64,000 nucleotides of DNA from Mikania micrantha (taxonomy: Eukaryota; Streptophyta; Magnoliopsida; Asterales; Asteraceae), in NCBI GenBank assembly GCA_009363875.1, contig CM018688.1:53855001-53919000 (forward strand), given 5' to 3'. The position numbers and the translations under genes are program-made. Below the pieces are notes generated by a model. The model did not search any database. It worked only from the letters and a program-made list of their open reading frames with translations, and was not told the DNA's origin. Numbering within the stretch: the stretch's first letter is position 1; each line of letters begins with the position of its first letter. Shown in pieces: positions 10,916 to 19,917 of the stretch.

Positions 10916-12228
10916 TCATCGATTTTTTATAGTTTTGTTTTGATTTATTTCTTTATTTCATTTACTTCTCTTGTTTATTTTCTTATCTTAATCAAAAACT
11001 CAGAAAGATTTTTTGTTTTAGGTTTTTAGGGGGAGAAAGTATGTTAATTTGAAAAACCAAAAACATCTAAAAATTTGAAAAATACAAAAACAATTGAAAA
11101 TTTAGTAAAAATGAGAAAGTCTTCTTTGAGAAAGTAATACATTAATCTATCATGTCCTAAAAGTGTTAATGAATGGATAAATGGAAGACATATGAGAAGT
11201 GTGAGTTGATGTACTCATAGGCTGACTTTACAAAATGAATAAACAAATTTGTGAATACTTACAAAATTTCATTTGTGGGATCTATTTTTGAAAGACAGTT
11301 AAGTGAGAAAGAGTTTATGACTCAAATCAGGCATACACCTGTTATCATGAGATCCAATAAGGTTTCCAATGATTCATGAATTCAAAGTCTGTACACGTGC
11401 CATATTGCTGGGACGAACCTAGCTGTAGCCGTCCATTCAGATGAGAATGATTGAATCAAAACAAAAGAAAAAGAAAATCAAGCTGGTATTAAGCTTGTGA
11501 AAAATACAAAAATAAAATAAGTTCGATTCCATACACGTGCCATATTACTGGGACGAACCTAGTTGAAGCCGTCCATTTGGATAGAACAAGTCAAGCATGT
11601 CAACATAGGTCTGTATACGTGCCATATTACTGGGACGAACCTAGTTGAAGCCGTCCATGAGAATGTATTGGTCATGTGAGACAAATCAAAAATAAAAAAT
11701 ACAAAAAGAAAATAAATTGGAGCCTTATGGAATTTATGATGCTTGGTATTAAGATGTGCGGAGATGAGTCATAAACTGAGTTCAAATCTTTACTGAATAG
11801 ATAAAACGGGTAACTTAGTCAGAAAACATAAGTGATCACCAAATGAGTTTAGTAATTTTGTATTAAAAAGCTTAAAGTGGACAGATATATCAGTAATCAG
11901 ATCACAAATCAAAAGTGTCTGAAACAAAACATTCAGAAATGCTAATTTGATTTGATCAGATATATATATCATTTTCTCATATAAACCTCTCACAAAAATA
12001 TGTGTCTCTTTGTTTATAGTTATTAGCTGTACAGTTGTATTTTGTTTCAGAAAATTACAAAAAGATTTTATATTTTCAATTTCAGTTTAGATGATCATTT
12101 GTAGGTTCAGATGTCTGTCTCATCTGAATCCTGAATAAACCAGACCTATCTTCATTAACGGCATCGGGTTTTATAATCAAAAATGTCAAATCTTGAAATC
12201 ACTTTGTGTTTTGTAGTGAGAATGGCCC
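10916..12228 (+). other. Spacer after pol: AT-rich, with polypurine tract and dispersed hairpin repeats
   Basis: No supported coding sequence. It contains TTTTTAGGGGGAGAAA (11024-11038), a polypurine tract like the one that normally precedes an LTR, and three copies of a 46 bp repeat (11391-11658). Otherwise it is A/T-rich transcribed-type sequence. The antisense ORF 11790-11993 shows no family signature. Confidence 0.6.
11391..11658 (+). repeat. Three dispersed 46 bp repeats with a GGACG/CGTCC stem
   Basis: Copies lie at 11391-11436, 11531-11576 and 11613-11658. Each reads as (g/a)ta(c/t)acgtgccatatt, then 'ctgggacgaacctag', then 'gccgtccat'. GGACG and CGTCC can pair around a 13-14 nt loop in every copy, and the differences between copies fall mostly in the loop. 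Spacing varies, so this is not a simple tandem array. Confidence 0.75.
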
Positions 12229-12611
12229 ATTCGACCGAATGACCTCATTCGGCGAATGAGTCATTCGGTGAATGATTGTTTGATCGAATGAAAGAGGTTC
12301 GCCCACTCATTCGGCGAATGGCTCTCAAGTTTGGATCTCATTCACCGAATGACTTTTGAGAATAGAACTCATTCGCTGGAATCTGTCGGCGAATGACTTT
12401 GGAGCGAAATAGTTCATTCGCCAGTCTCATTCGGCAAATGACCAGACCTATATAAGCTTTCAATCGCCGAACTACCCTCATTCTCCGAAATTCATTCGCT
12501 CGCCTCTGTGTGTGTGTCATTCGGCCGAACCACACGTTTTCATTCGTTTCGTGATTTCTTTGTGATCTCCTCTATATTTGCACTGATTTTCCTTCTACTG
12601 ATCATTACAGG
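12229..12611 (+). promoter_or_regulatory. Internal promoter candidate of copia 1: word array, TATA box, leader exon
   Basis: A dense array of CATTCG/CGAATG words (12229-12440) matches the array upstream of the LTR TATA box. It is followed by CCTATATAAGC (TATATAAG at 12449-12456). About 155 bp downstream lies a donor-like CAG|GTATTC (break after 12611). It could start an mRNA for the third ORF with a non-coding first exon at about 12480-12611. The motifs and positions are seen; the promoter function is inferred. Confidence 0.5.
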
Positions 12612-13101
12612 TATTCATGGATCCAACATCATCGATTTTTGACCGCTGAATCGTTCAAAACAGTATCTATTCAAGGGTTTTAGGGTTTTTAAAATCGCCT
12701 TGTCAATAGATGGCCTTAATGGACTTAAACTCACATAAGACTTGTTTTAAACTTCTTAGTCGGTCGATTCTGAGCATGAATGTATGATTTTTATGGGCTT
12801 AGATGAAAATTTGTAAACTGGTGTTTGAATCTCAACAGACAGCCGAATGACGCCATTCGGCGAATGAAGCTCATTCGGCGAATGAAGCCATTCAGCGAAT
12901 GAAGCTCTGTCGGCAAATAACTCATTCGACGAATGAGACTCATTCGACGAATGACTTATTCAGCGAATGAGTCATTCGAACGAAGAACTCATTCGCCCAA
13001 ATCAGTCTCATTCGACCAAATTGTTTCAAATGTTTCTTTGATCTGATTTATGTATTTTGTTCAACTAAATAACTCTAACCTGTTTATTCTTTGTTGTTCA
13101 G
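12612..13101 (+). other. Candidate intron upstream of ORF3, with second word array
   Basis: The donor CAG|GTATTC at 12611/12612 pairs with a strong acceptor: branch-like CTAACCTG, pyrimidine tract and TTCAG ending at 13101. The 490 nt interval contains another CATTCG/CGAATG array at 12846-13015. The ORF3 ATG begins one base after the acceptor. This is inferred splicing with no transcript evidence. Confidence 0.45.
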
Positions 13102-13102
13102 T

Positions 13103-16100
13103 ATGGCAGGATATAAATCTGTGACGAAGAACATCTGTGCACATTTGGATCTAACCACACCGAACGCCAGACATTACACAGAGATTATCACATTTCTCAG
13201 GCGTTCGAGGATCTTTACTGCCATATCTACTGTTCATGTGCCTTACCACTCACATCAGCAAGAATTTTGGGCGTCTGCCGATATAGACTGCGAAGCTGAA
13301 CCTACTGTGATCAGAGGAAAGGTTCTTGAGCATGATGTAGTTATTTCTGCAGATCATATTAGGAGAGTTTGTGGATTTCAAGATGAACCTGATCAGCCTT
13401 ATCTACTTGATCGATATTTGGTTCGTGGGTGTTTTATGAGGTATAAATATGAGGGCGATATGGGAGCAGGAATCCTTAACAAAGCCTACATGTCTCCACA
13501 GTTCAAATATCTTGCTCATGTATTGATTCATTGTCTCGGATCAAGGAGAGGTGGATTTGATGACATGAGAGAGACAATTCAGAGTGCTTTTGTAGCTTTG
13601 GTGCTGAACCAACCATTCAACTTCTTTGAGATGATTTTCACTCATATGAAGGAGAATGTTACTCAGAAGGGAGACAAGAAGTTTATGATGTATCCCAGAT
13701 TTCTGCAACAGTTGACTGATGCACAACTGCCTGATCTGCCCAAGATTAATGCTGATATCATTCGATTGGAACATATGAATGACACTACTCTAAACAGAGT
13801 TTTGTCATACAGAGGCAAGGACAGGAAACCTGCTTTACGATCTTTGTTCGGGCATTTATCTAGGCCTGATTATATTCCTCCACATGGGAGGAGATGGAGA
13901 CATGACGACTCTGATTCAGAGGTAGAGAACATAGTGGTGCCTGATGATGATGATGATGGTGCAGGTGGTAGTCGTGCTAGTGCTGGTATGGTTGTTAGCA
14001 CAGTGGCTGTGAGCAGTGTAACTGAAGTTAGCTTGACTGATGCTAGTGGTGTGAGTGTAGGTGTTGTGAGTACAGGTGATGTGATTGTTGGTGATGAAAC
14101 TGGTGCATCTGTTGCAGAAGAAGAGAATGTTGATATTTATTCATTATTGGAGCTAGATTTTATGGCTATTACTGCAGCTACTGCCTCTACTCCTTTTGAT
14201 ATGACAGGCACCACATCAGCTGCAGATAGGAATGAGTCAGATAGCTCAGATGATAATGGTGGTGAAGCTGGTGGTGATGGTGATAAGAGTTCTGACTCTG
14301 AAGACACACCAGATGATGAGTTTGAAAGTGTGTGGATAGGTGGAAGATTGATGAAGAGGAAAAGGAAGAGGAGTGAAGCTGAGATGGAGGAGATTACTGA
14401 TCCGTTATTTATTCCTGAGTTTGAGATTTCACCTCCTCCTCGTTCCTCTATTCCAGCTACTACAGAGGTTTCTATTGCTGCAGTTCAGTCTTCTTCATCT
14501 CCAGCCGGCAGGAGAAAGAGATCGAGGTTTCTCTTTCAGAGAAGGTCAGAACTGGCGACAGCTGCTACAACTATTGTTACATCAGTAGCAGCTGTCTCAG
14601 TTTCCACACTGACCAGGTCAAGGGCTATTCCGATTCGTGCTACTACGGCCCCTCTGACCACCTCTATTGCACAAGCTCCCATTTTCACTGATGCCTCTGC
14701 TGGTCCCTCCATTTCACGAGCTGACACGTCCGTGCCTACTGTTTCAGTTGTGGATCAGCTTAACACACTGAACAGTATGGTACTGAGACTGATGGAGAGG
14801 AACCTGAACAAGAAAGAAATAGCAGGGAGCAGGATTTGGTTATTGCTCAACTCACTCAGAGGATACCTGATCAGGATGCATTGTTGCTTCAAACTGCAGA
14901 TCAGCGAGCAGATCTCTGAGCAAGATCAGCTCAGCAAGAAGAACAATTGCTCAAGTATATAGACGAGCATAACCAGCTGGCATTGACGGCCACTGGTTTC
15001 AATGAACGGATTTTGTCTTTAGAGGCGGAGAATGATCGTCTTGCCGAACAGATTGAAGATCTTAAAGACAGCACTCCTAGAATTGAAGGCACAACAGTCC
15101 ACTCCAATGATTCAGATTCTAAGAAAGAGAAGGAAGAGGAAGAGGAAGAAGAGGAAGAAGAATCTGATGAGGAGAAAGTGGATTATGAAGACACTGATGA
15201 AGATGATGATAATCAGGACGGATCAGGAAGCGGGTCTTCTGGTTCATCAAGTTCTGATGATGATGATGATCAAGCCCCTTCTACTTCTGAGATCCCGTCC
15301 AAGACTATGTATGACAAGAAGAAACAGGCTCCTCCTCCACCTCCTCCGACACAGACTGAAGAACCAGCAGCTACTGAGGAAGTCGAAGCTGTGCCTGTGA
15401 GACGTCAACTGGATGAGACACTTACTATAATTCTTGACACTCAAGGCATCATACAGCACTCAGTTAGCTATGACAAAGAGGAGGGAGAGATTATTCATTG
15501 TCTATCAAAGGAGCAGATTGCCGAACTATTCAGGCTAAATCCAGATGAGGTTATCACTGATGATACCTCTGTTCCAGTGTTTGATGAGCCTACTCCAGAG
15601 GCCTTTGATGATGTAGATGAGGTTATTCTTGAAGACATCACTGATGAAGAATACCCAAAGTATACATCAGCTGAGGACGAGCTGCCAACATTCACTGATC
15701 AGTTTGATCAAGCCACTGAAGATCTACTGATCCGATACTTAGAATAACAAGTAGAGGTTAGCAAAGCCGAAGCTGATGATCAGAAGAGAAGAAAAGAGGA
15801 ATGGAAGGCCTACTGGGAGGTCTTGAAAAAAGAGAGCACAATGAAGATGCCAGCTACGAACAAGAAAGTATACAGAACCAAAGGCTACAAGGCTGGAGGT
15901 CAAATCTTGAGCTGGGCATATTTTCATGATCTTGGATGCTATGCTGTGAAAAGGGAAAGAGGCATTGACTACTTCAAGCATCCTCATGATTTTAAGACGT
16001 TGCCTGGTTTCGAAGTCAATCAATTAGTTCGTCTGAGGATGCTTTATAGTGAAGATTCTGGAATGTCAGCCTGGTCTTCTCGTCAAATTCAGTACGAGTA

Positions 16101-16410
16101 CAGAAAGAGATGGGTGAACTTCCAGCCCCAACAGCCTGAACGTTATTATTTACCAGAGATTGATGGAGACACCCGAAAGCACAAAGTTATCCTGAAGTGG
16201 CTTCCTCCTAAACTTTTGAAGAAGATTCCGTTAAGGAAAATGCGACAAGACTTTATAAAGGGCTTCCGATGGTGGTACTATGACGGGCGAAGTGGAGAAG
16301 CAGTGATAGTTATGTACAAGGAGAAGAAATGGGAAACAGAACGTATATTTGACCCGATGTGGTTGACTAACTTGTCACAAAACGATGTCAAAGCTCTCTT
16401 TCGACACTAG
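13103..16410 (+). pseudogene. ORF3 of copia 1: extra 3' ORF of SIRE/Maximus type (function unknown)
   Basis: The best start is ATG 13103 (MAGYKSV...), one base after a splice-acceptor-like TTCAG. Residues 1-265 form a compact domain (EIITFLRRSRI, EFWASADIDCE, MYPRFLQQL), recognisable as the extra ORF of SIRE/Maximus elements and often annotated in plants as a putative transposon protein. An acidic Ser/Asp-rich linker follows, then a coiled-coil stretch (ERILSLEAENDRLAEQIEDL, ~15010-15060), a poly-Glu/Asp block and a basic C-terminal domain (about 15823-16410). A frameshift near 14800, a TGA near 14917 and a TAA at 15745-15747 break it. No signal peptide or membrane helix is visible, so 'env-like' is not supported here. 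Intact length would be about 1,100 residues. Confidence 0.7.
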
Positions 16411-16561
16411 ATATTTTTTGATGTACAAGACATGGTACAGGCACTACAGTTCATGAGGGTGATCCTTCTCTGCAGTATTTTCAAGATTCATGCTGGAGCA
16501 GACTGGAAAGCCATTTCAGAAAAGTATTTCAGGAAAGACACTTCCAAAGACTGAACTAGGT

Positions 16562-16574
16562 CCAAGGGGGAGTT
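16562..16574 (+). other. 3' polypurine tract of copia 1
   Basis: CCAAGGGGGAGTT abuts the 3' LTR (TGTAG at 16575). It would prime plus-strand synthesis. Confidence 0.85.
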
Positions 16575-17203
16575 TGTAGATGCACTATATGTCCCTAAAT
16601 CAATTGTGTACTATTCATCTTGTAAAGTTCAAGTTATATTAATGGAAGTTGTCTTTATATATCGTTCTTAATGTTTGATATTGATTATATGGTTGTTTGA
16701 TTTGATTAATTAATATTTGAGTATGAACTCTGACCATTCGGGCGAATGACTCTACGAATGAAGTCATTCGCCGAATGAACGCCATAGCGAATGACATAGG
16801 CGAGCGAATGAGTTATTCGCCGAATGACTCATTCGACTGACTTGTCCATTCGACATAGTCATTCGCCGAATGAGCTGCTTCGGCCACTCATTCGGCCGAA
16901 TGACTACAGTCTATAAATACAGGTTGAATTCATTTAAAAAAAAACTTCTGAGAGCCCTCCTTCTTCCCAGAGCACCTAGTGTCAAACCCTAGAAGATCTG
17001 AGCAGCCATTGTTCGTCCAAGTTTCGATTCTCAACCCGTGGTGTTCGATTCTCACTCACACGTCCTTCCTACGCATTCGGATCACCACGGTTGCTGTTGG
17101 TTTCGATTGGAAACCCTGGAATAGGATTCCGCACTATTCCAGAGGCTGTCGAGTAGATATCCCTTAGAATCGGATTGTTTCCGAGCTCCAAATAGGTCTT
17201 ACA
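16575..17203 (+). repeat. 3' LTR of copia 1
   Basis: Partner of 3436-4063, with the same word array and TATA box (TCTATAAATA near 16910). The TSD-like acaat follows at 17204-17208. Confidence 0.95.
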
Positions 17204-17890
17204 ACAATCCACGTGACAATACATGCAATCATTGCGGATGACCGAAGTCAACAACAACGACCCACAGAATAGTGACAATACATGCAATCATTGTGGATGA
17301 CCGAAGTCAACAACAACGACTCATGGAATAGTGACAATACATGCAATCATTGCGGATGACCGAAGTCAACAGCAATGACTCATGGAATAGTGACAATACA
17401 TGCAATCATTGCGGATGACCGAAGTCAACAGCAACGACTCATGGAATTATGATAATCCAATAATCTGAATATCATAACAATAAACAGGTGTCATCCATAT
17501 GTTATTAAAATAATGTGAAAATCTGGTATACATGTTCCACCTCCGAGTTTAAAACAAAATAGTTTAAAAGGAGGTTATGAGAACTCACCTGAATTCCTCC
17601 GATTCAGTGTTTTCGTAAAATGCGCGCTCACGTAAGAAATCAACAACGACTCAACAACCTGTAATTATCGTGTGATTCATGTTCATAAGTATCTAAGTGT
17701 GATCATTATTAAGTTATCATATACGTTCACCTATCAATTATTAGATGCGCAAGTTACCTAGGTTTACTACCTAAATTAGAGTGACAATCATTAAGTCTCT
17801 TATCCTCATCATAAAAGATCGACTTAACATTAATTAGTTTAATCAACTCATTTATGATGGTTTTAGGAAAAGTATAAAAAGGTTATACCT
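17204..17890 (-). repeat. Gypsy LTR C, right part, with 59 bp minisatellite
   Basis: It continues the LTR broken at 3435. Four 59 bp units, spaced exactly 59 bp apart, fill 17213-17448. 17538-17590 matches the conserved block of LTR A. The right border with copia element 2 is uncertain and set where CGAACC-rich sequence begins. Confidence 0.6.
17213..17448. repeat. Minisatellite, 4 x 59 bp
   Basis: Units start at 17213, 17272, 17331 and 17390 with 'gtgacaatacatgcaatc' and differ at only a few sites. A fifth, more diverged unit lies at 3370-3430 across the copia 1 insertion. Confidence 0.95.
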
Positions 17891-17929
17891 GTGGTAAAGG
17901 TGTTAAACCTTATACGAACCCTTTCCCTG

Positions 17930-18190
17930 TGCCGAACCTAGACTTAGACGAACCTGATTATAAGACAAACCTATTTAAATCAACGAGCCTATCAATGAAC
18001 AGACCTTGATTATACCACGAACCTTATGGTCAAACGAACCCTTGACCATACAAGGTTCGGTTCAGTGATATAAAAAGGTTCGGCCCGAACCTTTAAAGTT
18101 CAAACGAACCTTATGGATTCAGCGAACCTGTGTTCATTCCACGAACCTAATCCATTTTAAAATCAAATTTTCAAATCTATGAATTAGACT
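17930..18190 (-). repeat. CGAACC/GGTTCG word array (second internal array)
   Basis: Many CGAACC words plus a palindromic pair 'aggttcggcccgaacc'. It corresponds in position to the array at 12846-13015 of copia 1 (candidate intron). An acceptor-like ACCTTTACCACAG (minus) lies at its downstream edge near 17892. Confidence 0.55.
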
Positions 18191-18479
18191 AAAAAATCTA
18201 TATCCAAAGGTTCGCCATTAACAGATGAACAACATTAATAAAAGCAATTTCCATCAAAAATAGATTTAAGCAGATTTTAATCCACATAACAGGTTCGACT
18301 AAACTAAGTTCAAAAAATCAAGATTTCCTAATTTAGCCGGTCAAACTCCAATATTTTTACCTATTTAGAATCACAATCCAAATCCGAAGCTAATGGTATA
18401 TGGCAAAAAGTTTCAGAGATCCAGAATCGAAAAAATCAAAATCAACGATTGCAGGTTCGGGAATAGGTTCTGATGAAAG

Positions 18480-18690
18480 TGACGAAGGTTACACACACGA
18501 ACCTCTATTTATACGAACCTTTGACCAACCTGTTGATCGAACCTATCAATAAACCTTCTGGACGAACCTTTGACCAAACATGTTGATCGAACCTATCAAC
18601 AAACCTTTTGTACGAACCTGTTAAAAAACCTATTGAACGAACCTACTCACAATCCTTCCAAACGAACCTCCAAGCAAACCTTTTGAAATT
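18480..18690 (-). promoter_or_regulatory. Internal promoter candidate of copia 2: GGTTCG array plus TATA box
   Basis: Minus strand: GGTTCG-type words from 18690 down to about 18530, then GTATAAATAGAGG (18505-18517). The TATA box lies about 1.4 kb after the pol stop, against about 1.5 kb in copia 1. The same word type lies upstream of the LTR TATA box (27112-27122). Promoter function is inferred from this layout. Confidence 0.45.
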
Positions 18691-18699
18691 CAATTTTAT

Positions 18700-19917
18700 T
18701 TAAAATTTCAAACAGTACAATGTTTTAATGTTTCAAAGTCAAAACAAATAATCAAAAATTATTGATTTAACATCAGATAAAAACCAAAAATCTTTTTGTA
18801 TTTTTCAAATTTTTAGAATAAACACACTACAAATGTTATGAACCTAACTATGAAATATAAAATTAACTAAAACAATTACATATTTTTGTTTGAGAAAGAT
18901 CCAGACATGAGATCATATTGTATTACAATCATCAACACACCTGATTGAATTAATGAATATATTTATCAGCAATTTACAATTCAAAGATGATTGTCAGTAT
19001 ATAAACCTCTTTAAATTTAATTACTTAGTTAATATATTAAATGAAAACAAAACCATCAAATACTTTATGTTCTCCATTTACTTGAACACATCCCCGTTTT
19101 GTGAATAATTAAACAAACAATAATGTCCTTGAAACAATTACTTCAATTTTAACTAACTTGATCATGCATAAACAAAACAGAATATCTTTTGAAAAACAAT
19201 AAATTGTAAAACAAATTGAAATTGTTCAAAATCTTTGAATCAAGGTTGATACTTTCGTATGCTCAGATGATCTAGAAAATGAACAAAACAATAATTTAAG
19301 ATTAAGCTTTTAACAATTAGATCGATATTCTCATATACACAGAGATTGTCCAAATCTTAATCAAAATCAAGAAAACAAATTTGAATTGTTTAAAGCTATA
19401 ACAATCAGGTCGATACGTAAGTATATGCAAAAAATGTTTCAGCTTTAAACTAAAACAAAGAAAAAACAAAATTTATAATTTCTTTTAAAAAATAAACACA
19501 TGATCAAAACTAGTAACTTAAATTTTGTTCAAGAAACATTTTGTAAGATTAATCACCACTCTTTCAGGACAAAGCTAAGCACTATGTTCTAAGCTTTTGT
19601 TTCTCATAAAGCATAATCAAAATTTTGTCAAATGTTATCTCAACTAAGTTATAAACCTACCAACATATCATACTAAGTAATTGTAAATGCTCTTTATGTT
19701 TAAGTTCTTGTATGATACAAATGTGCTTCCAATTGCTAAAATGTACTATCATTTCTCATTTGGTCGAATCAATTTCTCAAAATTTTAATTTTTTAATGTT
19801 TTTGTGTTTTTGATTTTTCAAATGTTTTTGAGTTTTTCAAAATTTTTCTCCCCCTAAAAACTAAAATACAAAACAAAAAAAAAATAAAATATTTGATGTT
19901 AATTCAATAAAAATTGA
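18700..19917 (-). other. AT-rich spacer after pol of copia 2
   Basis: No coding signal. It includes TTTTTAGGGGGAGAAA (minus) at 19845-19860, the same polypurine tract found after pol in copia 1. Confidence 0.6.

Larger units (their letters stand above)
3436..17203 (+). mobile_element. Copia element 1: full-length SIRE/Maximus-like retrotransposon
   Basis: LTRs of 628 and 629 bp (3436-4063, 16575-17203), both TGTAGATGC...TCTTACA, flank an initiator-Met PBS, gag, pol in the order PR-INT-RT-RH, a 2.2 kb spacer, a third ORF and a PPT. The flanking pentamers are gcaat (3431-3435) and acaat (17204-17208), a one-mismatch target site duplication. The 13.8 kb length, large CCHC-containing Gag and additional ORF after pol match the SIRE/Maximus group of Ty1/copia (family knowledge). 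By eye the LTRs differ at about two dozen sites, roughly 4 percent, so it is not recent. Gag, pol and the third ORF all carry stops or frameshifts, so this copy is non-autonomous. Confidence 0.95.

Noticed and set aside
10916..13101. Stop-codon readthrough between pol and ORF3, as reported for SIRE1
   Set aside because: Here 2.2 kb of multiply stopped spacer separates them, so readthrough cannot join them.
15032..15400. Lys/Arg-rich 122 aa ORF
   Set aside because: Alternate frame of the Glu/Asp-rich block of ORF3.
13103..16410. Calling ORF3 a retroviral envelope gene
   Set aside because: No signal peptide, cleavage site or membrane anchor can be seen. Only its position after pol is env-like.
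17213..17448. Regular repeats suggestive of a CRISPR array
   Set aside because: Whole 59 bp units repeat without unique spacers and lie in a plant LTR. This is a minisatellite. The 33 bp array at 27541-27840 is the same case.
17891..18720. Assigning this CGAACC-rich segment to the gypsy LTR C
   Set aside because: Possible because LTR A also ends in GGTTCG words (2150-2290). Its phrases ('gacaaacct', 'acgaaccttt') and its distance from pol fit copia 2 better. The border remains uncertain.
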